Notes under the pieces: model-generated
Databases searched by the model: none
Seen by the model: only the letters and a program-made list of their open reading frames with translations
What the model was told of the DNA's origin: nothing
Program-made: the position numbers and the translations under genes
Assembly: GCA_013122435.1 (NCBI GenBank)
Contig: WYDT01000003.1
Location: forward strand, 1-64,000
Direction of reading: 5' to 3'
DNA length: 64,000 nucleotides
Origin: Chloroflexi bacterium AL-N1
Lineage (GTDB): Bacteria; Chloroflexota; Chloroflexia; Chloroflexales; Roseiflexaceae
In this document: positions 1-9,083 of the stretch, one piece after another
Layout: the number at the start of each line of letters is the position of its first letter
Position numbering within the stretch: position 1 is the stretch's first letter

Positions 1-364
1 TCATATCAATAACAATTCCGGCTTCGACCTGAGGCTGACCATAGGTGGAATGGCCCTGACCCCGCCCCGCGATCCTGAGCCGATGCTTGCGGGCGAAGCG
101 CACCATGTTGACGATATCCTGTACGGAGCCAGGCTCAAGGACGGCCACAGGACGGTGTGAAACAATGTGACCAAAATCGTCTGCGGCGGCAGTGAGGGCG
201 GCATCATCTCTGCGTAAGACCCCATCAAGGTGCGGGATGCGTGTGAATGCTGGTGCAGCTGCTGCGGTGGTCACCCACGAACGATTTATAGGATCGAAGC
301 CTACGATAACTGCTCCGGCGGCGATCGTTTTGATGAAAGAACGACGAGAAACGTGAGGGCGCAT
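1..364 (-). CDS. Tat-exported FAD-linked oxidoreductase, N-terminal part
   Basis: Only the first 121 codons are in the window; the gene runs off the left edge. The N-terminus has a twin-arginine signal (SRRSFIKTIAAGAVIVGF). From about residue 75 a PCMH-type FAD-binding domain begins, with PGSVQDIVNMVRFAR and the flavin-pyrophosphate loop GRGQGHSTYGQ. Such folded flavoproteins are exported by Tat and oxidise small molecules; the family includes cytokinin dehydrogenase and berberine-bridge-like oxidases. The substrate cannot be told from this fragment. A GGGAG ribosome site lies just before the ATG at 364. Confidence 0.85.
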   Translation of the reverse strand, partial: MRPHVSRRSFIKTIAAGAVIVGFDPINRSWVTTAAAAPAFTRIPHLDGVLRRDDAALTAAADDFGHIVSHRPVAVLEPGSVQDIVNMVRFARKHRLRIAGRGQGHSTYGQPQVEAGIVIDM

Positions 365-889
365 CTTGGTCTCCCTGGATATTTAATATACATTACAGAT
401 TAGTTATAAACCTGCAAGATATACCGAGCCTTCAGTTTTGTCGTTATGTATGAATGGGAGACCATAAGTACTCCCCGCCCTCTAAACATTGGAACTAGTT
501 AAGTAATTAAATTCCTAGTATTAGAGTACTTTTAGAAACGAGAGACAAGTTATTCTTTTCAGCGATTATTTACTAAAGCTAGACACATATGTGTTAATAT
601 TTAATGAAATGTTGACTATCCCTCTCTATGACAATTTATTAGTGTTATTTGATCGGCGAAGTTAGTGTGGTTTCTCTGCAAGCAGGATTGTTGTGCGAGT
701 AAGTCTATTGTATGTAATGTACAGAGTTGTAACAATCTGGAGGATGTATCTAGATTGGAGATTTTATATTTTGTATGTGGGGTTATATATGTCTATAAAA
801 GAAAAGGATTTTGGGTAAATCATCGAGGAAATATAGTTATCAGACAATTATATAACTAGAGAAGTTATGGTCATTAACGGTTTCAACGA
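365..889. other. AT-rich intergenic stretch without a supported gene
   Basis: About 525 AT-rich bases separate two reverse-strand genes. The only open frame, 665-859 on the forward strand, gives a cysteine-rich low-complexity peptide without a ribosome site or family signature, so I do not call it. The promoter of the flavoprotein gene probably lies in the left part, but no convincing -35/-10 pair was found. Confidence 0.5.
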
Positions 890-1558
890 CTAGCGTGTCT
901 GTGGTTCTTCTGTTTTGGTTGACATGCCGTGTTTCTTGGTAAGACGCAGGGCTGTTGCAAGAGCTTCCTGCAAATTGCTACTTGGGGTCAAGGTTGACAG
1001 ATCGATTCCCAAGCTTACCACCACCTGTGCCACCTCTGGAGAAATCCCACAAAGAATTACACGTGCGCCGAGTAGTTCGACTGCACGTGCGGCTTGTAGC
1101 AGGACATTAGCGACCTGGGTGTCTAATGTATGGACACCTGTAACATCCAGAATAATAACGTGTGCCTGTATAGTTGTAATACGACCGAGTAGTGTTGTAA
1201 TCACATGTTCGGCCCGTGAGGTGTCGAGGAACCCAATGATGGGTAGGAGCAATACCCCCTGATGGATGTTAAGGATGGGGGTAGAGAGATCCCGAATAGT
1301 GGATAGGAGTCGTTCCTGTGTCTCATGAGCACTGCGAAGTTCACCTAACTGCCGCTCAATCTCTTCACGCTGCCGCTGATCGCGTTGCCGACTGTTGTGG
1401 AGTTCTTTGGCCACCCGATTGACCATATTGGCCAGGATGCCCAATTCATCCCGCCGATCAAACTCTTGTGCTTGAATTCGATGGCCTTGAATAATATGGC
1501 GTAGATTACTGCCGATTATCTGGATCAGTGCGCGATCTTCATCGGTTAGATTTGGCAT
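890..1558 (-). CDS. RsbR-like STAS domain protein
   Basis: Soluble 222-residue protein. The first 60 residues resemble a HAMP-like helical segment (DELGILANMVNRVAKEL). A coiled coil rich in Q, R and E follows to about residue 85, and then a STAS domain (about 95-205). The STAS core shows DVTGVHTLDTQVANVL, the motif holding the phosphorylatable Thr/Ser of RsbR/RsbS stressosome proteins. It probably acts as an anti-sigma-factor antagonist or stressosome scaffold, but no partner kinase is next to it. A second STAS protein with the same core lies near the right end (61,704-62,795), with a membrane sensor instead of the HAMP-like part. Confidence 0.85.
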   Translation of the reverse strand: MPNLTDEDRALIQIIGSNLRHIIQGHRIQAQEFDRRDELGILANMVNRVAKELHNSRQRDQRQREEIERQLGELRSAHETQERLLSTIRDLSTPILNIHQGVLLLPIIGFLDTSRAEHVITTLLGRITTIQAHVIILDVTGVHTLDTQVANVLLQAARAVELLGARVILCGISPEVAQVVVSLGIDLSTLTPSSNLQEALATALRLTKKHGMSTKTEEPQTR

Positions 1559-1609
1559 AGTGAGAGTGTATTTCTATCACTGATGATTTGCTTCACCTGT
1601 ATCACAGAA

Positions 1610-2179
1610 TTATGCATCCCAAGTGACTTCAAACACACAGTATGGATCGCCTCGCCGCATACATTTGACATGCTCAAGTTGGACATCTGTTGCATCAAAA
1701 CACTCTAGAGCACCGAGTAAACCACCATGTTCAAACATGCAATTATACGGTTGTTCGAGTTCTACATGAGCTTTACCTGGGCCAAGCATCTTTGTGCGCC
1801 ACTCGCCACTATCGCCTCGGGTGACAAGATTCCACACCAGTGGGATTGTTGTGATTACATCACTTGGTGTTTGCATTCCCAGACTTATAAATTGACTACG
1901 CAATGTGTAGTAAATATTCTTGCCGACTTCTTGTGGCAATGTTGGATCTTGATCTTCAAACTCATTTAAGATACTTTCAAGCACCTGACCGTGATACCAT
2001 GTATTTGGATCAACATCGTTGAGGGCTTTACGCATTTCGGGGGTACAGTACTCTACTGCTACTGTGTTGATTAAAGTTAATATAACGCCCTGGCTTAAGG
2101 GTGGGCCAGTCCGATCGTCCATCGGTGGTTCTGGATAAGGTGTAAAATCTAAAGGGACACGACGTTCGAATTTGTACAT
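1610..2179 (-). CDS. V4R-like sensor domain protein
   Basis: Protein of about 189 residues. The C-terminus ends in a V4R-type signature, HVKCMRRGDPYCVFEVTW, with the paired cysteines and the RGD/CxF pattern of vinyl-4-reductase-like small-molecule binding domains. The start is set at the ATG at 2179, because GGAGG lies five bases upstream of it; nine extra codons upstream are open but lack such a site. V4R domains bind hydrophobic ligands or hydrocarbons and often feed regulators. The ligand here is unknown, and no regulatory output domain is attached. It lies 51 bp from the STAS gene in the same direction, so co-transcription is possible. Confidence 0.65.
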   Translation of the reverse strand: MYKFERRVPLDFTPYPEPPMDDRTGPPLSQGVILTLINTVAVEYCTPEMRKALNDVDPNTWYHGQVLESILNEFEDQDPTLPQEVGKNIYYTLRSQFISLGMQTPSDVITTIPLVWNLVTRGDSGEWRTKMLGPGKAHVELEQPYNCMFEHGGLLGALECFDATDVQLEHVKCMRRGDPYCVFEVTWDA

Positions 2180-2358
2180 AGTAGCCTCCGAACTAGGACA
2201 GTACATGTTGAGAGTCTGTATGGCTAAATCGCCGATAATATTATAATTCTATTTCTGGTAGGTATATGTATTTCTCTCATCTTTCGTATCAAGCTTTTGT
2301 CCTGTCTCTAAACTAGTACTTATGGTGAAAAATGTTGATGTCTGAGAGGCTGGATTCC

Positions 2359-2388
2359 ATGACATTGAATGTTCAGACAGTGTATAAT
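2359..2388 (+). promoter_or_regulatory. Sigma-70-type promoter of the ABC1 kinase gene
   Basis: ATGACA (2359-2364), an 18-bp spacer and a perfect TATAAT (2383-2388). Transcription would begin near 2395, only about 13 bases before the ATG at 2408. This rules out the upstream in-frame start at 2369, which lies inside the promoter. Confidence 0.65.
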
Positions 2389-2407
2389 ACACAACGTGCA
2401 AACGATT

Positions 2408-4135
2408 ATGGAATCAACGACAATCGATACGCCACCGCCGCCAGCGCCGAAAAAGTGGTCTCCGCTACGTATTCACAAGCGTCGGCGCTTTCTGCGAATT
2501 TTCTTTTTCTTTCTGCGAATCATTATCCATATTTATATCTTCGATATTCTTTTTAATCGCTTTTGGTTTACCCGCTGGTATGCCCAACGTTCTGGGATAC
2601 CACGTTGGCGTGGCATGGCACAGCGTTTCCGTCAAATGGCTGTGCAAACAGGCGGCGTTATGATTAAGCTCGGACAATTTTTGAGTGCACGTGCCGATAT
2701 TCTTCCTGCTGCGATCACGGATGAGTTGGCAGGGTTACAAGATGAGGTTCCTGCGGCACCCATGCCATATATCTTACAAACAATGGCAGAGGAGTTTGGT
2801 GTGCCGCCAGCACATGTATTCAAACATTTTGATACAGCAGTTATTGCAGCCGCATCATTTGGTCAGGTTTATTTTGGCACACTCCACGATAATCGCCAGG
2901 TTGCTATCAAGGTGCAGCGTCCACGTATTGAAGAGGTTGTTGAGGTTGATCTCCAAGCGGTGCTCTGGGCTATACGTTTAGTTAAAAATTACGCGCCTAT
3001 TCGTCGTCGTGCGGATCTGGAAGCATTGTTTCACGAATTTGCACGGGTGATGCTTCAAGAGCTAGATTATGTGATGGAAGCGCAAAATGCCTTGTCGTTT
3101 CGTGCCAACTTTGCTGAGACGCCTAGGGTCTATTTCCCTGAACCATATGTCGAGTTCTCAACGCGTCGTGTGCTGGTGATGGAACGCATCACAGGATTCA
3201 AGATTAGTAATCAGAAAGCGCTTGTTGAAGCTGGTATTGATCAGGCAGAGTTAGCAGAGCGTTTGAATGGCTCCTATTTGAAACAGTTTTTTCTGGATGG
3301 CCTTTTCCATGCCGACCCACACCCTGGCAACCTCTTCGTGCGCGTTGAGGGGCCATCACCTGTACAGACAAATGGGACACATCATGGTTCACCATACACG
3401 CTCATTTTTGTTGATTGTGGTATGGTAGGGCGCTTGCCCCCGACAACAATGGAAGCATTGCGTGAAGGAATTATCGGCCTGGCCACCAATGATGCTGAAC
3501 GAATGGTTGGTGCCCTTGATCAATTGAATATGATTTTGCCAGGAACAGACCGACAACCCATTGTCCAAGCGATTCAAATCTTCATGCGGTATACCTATGA
3601 TCGTAGTGTCCGTGAACTGACGAATGTTGATGTGCAGAGTATTTTTGATGAAACAGAGCATTTGATTCGCGATCTGCCGTTCCAGATACCCCAGGATCTG
3701 GTCTATCTCGGGCGTGCCGTGAGTCTGGTTGGTGGTATGGCCACGGCGATTTATCCCGACATCAATCTGTTTGAGTCGGCCAAACCTTTTGCACAAGAGA
3801 TGTTGGCCCGCGAACAAAGCAATGGTGCCTGGACCGGCAAACTACGCGATGAGTTGGGGACGTTAGGGCAAATCATTGCCACATTGCCTCGTCAGATGGA
3901 TGCGTACTATAAATCTGCTAACCGGGGTAATCTTCGCACACGTATCGATCTTAGTCGACTTGAACGCAGTATGCAGCGGGTAGAACGTGCCACATCACGC
4001 CTCTCGAATGGAATTATGGCGACGGGCTTATTTCTGGGTGGTGTGTTGTTGCGTGTCAATGGCTTCGCTGATGAGTCTTTGTGGGCCTGGGGTATCGCAG
4101 CGATTATTGCAGTTTGGTCCTTACGTCCTCGTTAA
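2408..4135 (+). CDS. ABC1/AarF/UbiB family atypical kinase
   Basis: A 575-residue member of the ABC1 (AarF/UbiB, ADCK-like) kinase-like family. Family marks in order: the KxGQ motif (IKLGQFLSARADILPAAI), an alanine-rich nucleotide loop (AAASFGQVYFGTL), the lysine strand VAIKVQRP, and the catalytic/metal block LFHADPHPGNLF. The C-terminus ends in one or two hydrophobic helices, so it is probably membrane-attached. Relatives support quinone or other isoprenoid lipid metabolism through an ATPase activity. The ATG at 2408 is chosen from the promoter position. No ubi or men genes lie next to it. Confidence 0.9.
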   Translation: MESTTIDTPPPPAPKKWSPLRIHKRRRFLRIFFFFLRIIIHIYIFDILFNRFWFTRWYAQRSGIPRWRGMAQRFRQMAVQTGGVMIKLGQFLSARADILPAAITDELAGLQDEVPAAPMPYILQTMAEEFGVPPAHVFKHFDTAVIAAASFGQVYFGTLHDNRQVAIKVQRPRIEEVVEVDLQAVLWAIRLVKNYAPIRRRADLEALFHEFARVMLQELDYVMEAQNALSFRANFAETPRVYFPEPYVEFSTRRVLVMERITGFKISNQKALVEAGIDQAELAERLNGSYLKQFFLDGLFHADPHPGNLFVRVEGPSPVQTNGTHHGSPYTLIFVDCGMVGRLPPTTMEALREGIIGLATNDAERMVGALDQLNMILPGTDRQPIVQAIQIFMRYTYDRSVRELTNVDVQSIFDETEHLIRDLPFQIPQDLVYLGRAVSLVGGMATAIYPDINLFESAKPFAQEMLAREQSNGAWTGKLRDELGTLGQIIATLPRQMDAYYKSANRGNLRTRIDLSRLERSMQRVERATSRLSNGIMATGLFLGGVLLRVNGFADESLWAWGIAAIIAVWSLRPR

Positions 4136-4313
4136 GTTATCCTTTATTTTTCCTCAAAATTGTATTTAGTAAGCTTTGACAGCATGATAAGGCGAGAGTA
4201 TCATGCCATCTTGGTCATGGATGCTGGGTACTATCTCACTATCCATCGCAGTAGAAACGCTTTTGTGCACAATATAATCTTTGGGAAACAGAGATTTCGC
4301 AGGGTCTCAGCAT

Positions 4314-5384
4314 ATGAGTAGTGCGAGAATTTCTCTGAAAGACATTACATCTATTTCACAACTGGAGGAACCGTCGTTGCGAAGTTGGAAATTTTGGCTG
4401 GGGGTCATCATCAGTGCTGTTTTCCTCGCCCTAGTCTTACGTGGTCTTGAACTTGAGACCTTCTGGACGACGGTACGTGAGGCGAACTATTGGTGGATTA
4501 TTCCAGGAGTCGGTGTCTATTTTGCAGCTGTTTGGGCACGAACATGGCGTTGGCACTATATGCTGCGCCACATTGCAGATATTCCATTGAGGAGGCTTTT
4601 TCCTGTCGTCGTAATTGGCTACATGGGCAATAACGTGTATCCAGCACGGGCTGGTGAAGTCTTACGTTCATATGTCCTACGACGAAAAGAAGGCGTTCCG
4701 ATCAGTGCGTCGTTGGCAACGGTGGTGCTTGAACGGCTGTTTGATGGCTTAGTCATGTTGTTGTTTGTGTTTATCACGTTGCCATTTGCCCCACTCCCCG
4801 CGATATACACAAAACTCGTCACTATCTTTAGCTTGATCTTTTTAGCAGCAACCCTTGTTTTTCTGTTTCTGGCCGCACGTCCTGAGCGGATGCGGCGCTT
4901 TTATCTGTGGATGGTCGAACATGTCGTTCCAGAGCGCTTTCGTCATCATGTGCGGGGGATTTTCGATAGCTTTATCGAAGGATTGCAATCGCTGCGTAGC
5001 CCGCGTGAACTGGCCTTCATCTTTCTGACTACAACTGTCATCTGGCTTGGTGAGACGACCAAATATTGGTTTGTGATGCACGCTTTCCCCTTTGAAGTAC
5101 CCTTTACCGTTCTAATGTTGATGACAGCAGTGGTCAATTTAGCGACGACAATCCCATCGACACCTGGCTATGTTGGGACATTCGACGTTCCTGGTATCAT
5201 TACTTTGCAAGCCTTTGGTGTTCCTCAGGCTATTGCCACGAGCTATACGTTAGTGCTCCATGTTGCGTTGTGGCTGCCCATTACCGCATTGGGAGCAATT
5301 TATATGTTGATCGAACATGTTGGCTGGGGTGATTTCCGTCGCGCAGCCAATGTCAAAGAGACTGGAGCGGAGGTTTCCCCGTGA
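4314..5384 (+). CDS. Membrane protein of the lysylphosphatidylglycerol synthase TM / UPF0104 family
   Basis: About 356 residues with eight or so hydrophobic helices. Typical family stretches are VYPARAGEVLRSYVLRRKEG and TTIPSTPGYVGTFDVPG. Family members are flippase-like membrane proteins related to the N-terminal half of MprF; in this stand-alone form the substrate is usually an unknown lipid. The ATG at 4314 is preferred to a TTG at 4281. Its stop overlaps the GTG start of the FAD oxidoreductase (GTGA), so the two are translationally coupled and probably act on the same lipid or sugar-lipid pathway; this last point is inference. Confidence 0.85.
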   Translation: MSSARISLKDITSISQLEEPSLRSWKFWLGVIISAVFLALVLRGLELETFWTTVREANYWWIIPGVGVYFAAVWARTWRWHYMLRHIADIPLRRLFPVVVIGYMGNNVYPARAGEVLRSYVLRRKEGVPISASLATVVLERLFDGLVMLLFVFITLPFAPLPAIYTKLVTIFSLIFLAATLVFLFLAARPERMRRFYLWMVEHVVPERFRHHVRGIFDSFIEGLQSLRSPRELAFIFLTTTVIWLGETTKYWFVMHAFPFEVPFTVLMLMTAVVNLATTIPSTPGYVGTFDVPGIITLQAFGVPQAIATSYTLVLHVALWLPITALGAIYMLIEHVGWGDFRRAANVKETGAEVSP

Positions 5385-6754
5385 AAATAGCAATTGTTGG
5401 TGCCGGTGTTGCTGGTCTTACTGCCGCCAAGGATTTGATCAAAGCTGGCCACACTGTCACTGTGTATGAGGCTGCCCCACAAGCAGGTGGTCTCGCATCT
5501 GGCTTTCGCGATGAGCGCTGGGAGTGGCCACTGGAGCGTTTCTATCACCACCTGTTTGAGACAGATACCGCCATTTGTGAACTGGTTGATGAGATTGGGT
5601 TTAGTAACAGATTAAACTTTCTCAATCAGGTTACAGCGCAGTGGTGGAAAGGTCGTAGCTATGTGGTGAATGGTGGCTTTCCCCAATTTCCTGGCCTTGT
5701 GGCAACTGCCCTATCTGTATTGACATTCAAAGCGTTGCCGCTACACGAACGCTTCCGTATGGGTGCTGTTTCGGCATACATCAAGTATGGTGTGCGGGAC
5801 TGGCGACCACTCGAACAGATAACAGCAACAGAATGGACACGTCGCTGGGCCGGGGAAAAAGTATACAATGTATTGTTTCGACCACTGCTGGAAGGGAAGT
5901 TTGGGCCCCATGCAGACGAAGTCAATATGTCGTGGTTGTGGGCGCGATTTAAGGCACGTAGCTTCAAACTGGGCTATTTTGATGGCGGCTTTCAGGGTTT
6001 TGTAGATGCTTTGGTAGCCTATATTGAGCGTAAAGGTACCAAAATCCATCTCCAAACACCGATCACAGCGCTTGATCAACTGCCTGAGGGTGGTTGGCGC
6101 ATTACTGCCGGGACCCTGGATAGTGAAGAAGTGGATGCGGTTATTGTGACCGGATCGCCCACCGTGCTTGGCAAACTGGTACCACAGTTGCCCACTGATT
6201 ATCTCGGAAACCTCAAACAACTCCGGTCAATGGGCGCTGTCGTGATGACGGTTGCGTTAAAGCAGCAACTGACTGACCATTTATACTGGGTGAACATGCC
6301 GAAGGACGAGTTCCCCTTTCTGGCACTGGTTGAGCATACGAATATTATTGATTCAGCACATTATGGTGGCGACCATCTAGTGTATTGTGGTGACTATCTC
6401 GATGCATCACATGAGTACTTCCAACTCACCCAGGATGAACTGCTCGAGCGTTTCCTGCCCGCGCTCAAAAAGGTGAACCCAAACTTTGATCCTTCATGGA
6501 TACGCAAAACCTGGTTGCATCGTGAGACCTATGCCCAGCCGATTGTGCCGATTAATCACTCGCGCAATATTCCGCCACTGGCCACGCCGTTACCGGGGCT
6601 CTTCTGGGCGAGCATGAGCCAGGTATACCCGTGGGATCGCGGTACCAATTTCGCCGTCGAGTTGGGTCGGGATGTGGCCAAAGAGGCTGTACAATATGCC
6701 ACGACTGTAGGAGTACGTGAAAGCGCCAGCATGGAGCCAACCCTGGTTTCGTAA
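5381..6754 (+). CDS. NAD(P)/FAD-dependent amine-oxidase-type oxidoreductase
   Basis: A 457-residue flavoprotein. The N-terminal dinucleotide fold is clear: IVGAGVAGLTAAKDL, acidic residue at VTVYEA, then the GG motif QAGGLASGF. A C-terminal FAD stretch sits at LFWASMSQVYPWDRGTNFAV. The family includes phytoene desaturases, protoporphyrinogen oxidases and UDP-galactopyranose-mutase-like proteins, and the substrate here is not evident. It starts at GTG 5381, overlapping the previous stop, with a GGAGCGGAGG ribosome site. It forms an operon with the upstream membrane protein. Confidence 0.85.
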   Translation: MKIAIVGAGVAGLTAAKDLIKAGHTVTVYEAAPQAGGLASGFRDERWEWPLERFYHHLFETDTAICELVDEIGFSNRLNFLNQVTAQWWKGRSYVVNGGFPQFPGLVATALSVLTFKALPLHERFRMGAVSAYIKYGVRDWRPLEQITATEWTRRWAGEKVYNVLFRPLLEGKFGPHADEVNMSWLWARFKARSFKLGYFDGGFQGFVDALVAYIERKGTKIHLQTPITALDQLPEGGWRITAGTLDSEEVDAVIVTGSPTVLGKLVPQLPTDYLGNLKQLRSMGAVVMTVALKQQLTDHLYWVNMPKDEFPFLALVEHTNIIDSAHYGGDHLVYCGDYLDASHEYFQLTQDELLERFLPALKKVNPNFDPSWIRKTWLHRETYAQPIVPINHSRNIPPLATPLPGLFWASMSQVYPWDRGTNFAVELGRDVAKEAVQYATTVGVRESASMEPTLVS

Positions 6755-6797
6755 TAGGCGGACTCATGTAAGCAACTTGTTGTGTCAGGAGTAAACC

Positions 6798-7637
6798 ATG
6801 TCTGGAATTTCATTTGATCGCGCCGCACATTTCTACGATGCGACACGAGGATACACACCTGGTTCAGCCGAGCGTATTCGTGATGGCATTATTGAGCAGA
6901 GTGGTGCAACCACCGAGACACGCTTTTTAGAGCTTGGTGTTGGAACGGGACGTATCGCGCTTCCCTTTATCCAGGCAGGATATGATTTCACTGGTGTGGA
7001 TATTTCTCAGGCGATGATGGATCAGTTGCAGTCGAAGCTGACCGCACTCCCACATAAAACCATGTATCGCTATGAGCTGCATCAGACCGATATTGTCAAT
7101 CTTCCTTTTTTAGACAATATGTTTGATGTCATTATTGTTGTACATGTCTTGCATCTTGTTGATAACTGGCAGCAGGCTGTTGATGAAGCGCGGCGAGTAC
7201 TTACCCCACAGGGTCAGTTGGTTATTGGACGTGACAGCCCAGAGGGTGAGGAACAGGATGATGGGAAAACACCCACTCCTGTATTGGTACGCCGCAAGTG
7301 GACTGAAATCCACGAGGATCTGGAGATCACCCGCCCGAGAAAGCGCTTCAACTGGCATCAGAATGAAGCCTTTATTGAGTATCTCCGTACCACTGGAGCG
7401 ATAGCTCGTGATGTCAACATTGCTACATATGAGCGGCCAGCAATCTCGGCGCGGGAGATGGCACAGCGGATTACAACCCGCATGTACAGTAGTGATTGGA
7501 ATACGCCGGATGAGTTACACACTGAGGCAACGCAGCACTTAACGCATTGGCTTGATAATGATACCTCCTTCAACCCCGATGAAGCAGTAACCATAACAGG
7601 CCAATTTAAGGCCATGATCGTTCATTGGCCGGTGTAG
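6798..7637 (+). CDS. Class I SAM-dependent methyltransferase
   Basis: A 279-residue methyltransferase. Motif I is FLELGVGTGRIALPF (about residues 34-48) and the acidic motif II is FTGVDIS. A later strand, FDVIIVVHVLHLVD, matches the Methyltransf_11/25 pattern. The substrate is unknown; a UbiE-like or small-molecule role is possible. The ribosome site AGGAG lies seven bases before the ATG. It starts 43 bp after the FAD oxidoreductase in the same direction and may belong to that operon. Confidence 0.9.
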   Translation: MSGISFDRAAHFYDATRGYTPGSAERIRDGIIEQSGATTETRFLELGVGTGRIALPFIQAGYDFTGVDISQAMMDQLQSKLTALPHKTMYRYELHQTDIVNLPFLDNMFDVIIVVHVLHLVDNWQQAVDEARRVLTPQGQLVIGRDSPEGEEQDDGKTPTPVLVRRKWTEIHEDLEITRPRKRFNWHQNEAFIEYLRTTGAIARDVNIATYERPAISAREMAQRITTRMYSSDWNTPDELHTEATQHLTHWLDNDTSFNPDEAVTITGQFKAMIVHWPV

Positions 7638-7880
7638 ATCCCACTGACTCCGGGGCCACATGAAATGCTTGTGTGGTGCGCCACCTTACCTTGTTTGCCG
7701 ATGTTGCATCAAATTTACAATATCGTATTACAATAGAGATCGGCTCAAACTGAAACGAGACTTCAAATAACAACCCTCACATACGTTCTTATAAGAGCTA
7801 CAGCCTCGATCAGCGAGCAATACAAATCCATATCTATAAAATGTTAGAATGCATCAGGCATTCTTCTGGAGAGAACACGT

Positions 7881-8942
7881 ATGACAGAAGCAACATCTCA
7901 ATCGAAGCGCTATATGATAACGGGTGGAGCTGGTTTTTTGGGGATCAACATGGTGCGCTACCTGCTTAAACGGGGTCATGCTGTCACATCGCTTGATGTG
8001 GCTGATTTCGACTATCCCGATGCGAAAAGCCAGGTCACCATTGTGAAGGGCGACATCCGCGACCGCTCCAGTGTTGATCGGGCGATGGAGGGGGTCGATG
8101 TGGTGATCCATACGGCGGCAGCGCTGCCTCTCTACAAAAAAGAAGACATTTTCTCAACCGATATCGATGGCACGCGTAATATCTGCCAGTTGGCCCACGA
8201 GCACAATGTCGCACGGGTCATTCATGTCTCCTCGACTGCGGTCTATGGTATTCCTGACCACCATCCGCTGTATGAGCACGACAAACTCGATGGTGTCGGC
8301 CCCTACGGCATCGCAAAAATCAAAGCAGAACAGGTCTGTGAAGAGTATCGTGACAAGGGGATGTGTATGCCAATTATCCGGCCCAAATCGTTTGTAGGGC
8401 CGGAGCGTTTAGGCGTGTTTGCGCTGCTTTACGACTGGGCCAAGGATGGGAAGAATTTTCCGATGATCGGTTTGGGGAATAACCGCTATCAGTTGCTTGA
8501 TGTAGAAGACCTCTGCGATGCTATCTATCTCTGTGCAACGCTCGATCCGGCCAAAGTGAACGATACCTTCAACATTGGTGCCCGCGAATTCACGACGATG
8601 AAAGAAGACTACCAGGCCGTATTGGATCGGGCAGGCTTTGGCAAAAAGGTGCTGGGCTTCCCCGCCGCACCAATGATCTGGACCTTGCGTTTCCTGGAAG
8701 CACTCAACCTCTCGCCGCTCTACAAATGGGTGTACGAAACGGCTTCGACTGATTCGTTTGTGTCCATCGAGAAGGCTGAACGCGTGTTAGGGTTTGATCC
8801 CAAATACTCGAATAAAGACGCGCTCATCCGCAATTACGAGTGGTATGTTGCCAATCTCCAACAGTTTCAGAACACATCTGGTGTTTCACATCGGGTGCCC
8901 TGGGATCAGGGTATTTTGAAAGTAGCCAAAATCTTTTTCTAG
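7881..8942 (+). CDS. NAD-dependent epimerase/dehydratase (extended SDR)
   Basis: A 353-residue extended short-chain dehydrogenase. The N-terminal NAD loop reads ITGGAGFLGINMVRYLL, the cofactor acid is in SLDVADFD, the active-site serine region is VIHVSSTAVYG and the catalytic pair is YGIAK. Relatives act on nucleotide sugars or steroid-like alcohols. Upstream, 7848-7864 can form a small hairpin (GAATGC/GCATTC). A strong terminator-like hairpin follows the gene at 9006, so it is probably monocistronic. Confidence 0.9.
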   Translation: MTEATSQSKRYMITGGAGFLGINMVRYLLKRGHAVTSLDVADFDYPDAKSQVTIVKGDIRDRSSVDRAMEGVDVVIHTAAALPLYKKEDIFSTDIDGTRNICQLAHEHNVARVIHVSSTAVYGIPDHHPLYEHDKLDGVGPYGIAKIKAEQVCEEYRDKGMCMPIIRPKSFVGPERLGVFALLYDWAKDGKNFPMIGLGNNRYQLLDVEDLCDAIYLCATLDPAKVNDTFNIGAREFTTMKEDYQAVLDRAGFGKKVLGFPAAPMIWTLRFLEALNLSPLYKWVYETASTDSFVSIEKAERVLGFDPKYSNKDALIRNYEWYVANLQQFQNTSGVSHRVPWDQGILKVAKIFF

Positions 8943-9005
8943 ACATACAATACAGAAGTAGCGGTGCCAAGCGCTCTGTTTAGCAACACTACTCCGATCT
9001 TTGGG

Positions 9006-9049
9006 GAGACACAGAAACATCGCTCTATCAGCGTACTGTGTCTCTTTTT
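9006..9049 (+). terminator. Rho-independent terminator-like hairpin between the SDR gene and tnaA
   Basis: GAGACACAG (9006-9014) pairs with CTGTGTCTC (9036-9044), followed at once by five T (9045-9049). The loop can form a second short stem (CGCT/AGCG). It ends the epimerase transcript, but lies only 34 bases before the tryptophanase ATG. The tna promoter may therefore lie upstream of it, in which case the hairpin would act as an attenuator. Confidence 0.7.
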
Positions 9050-9083
9050 GTCTTGCGATATCAATCACTCAAAGGAGAGTTCT

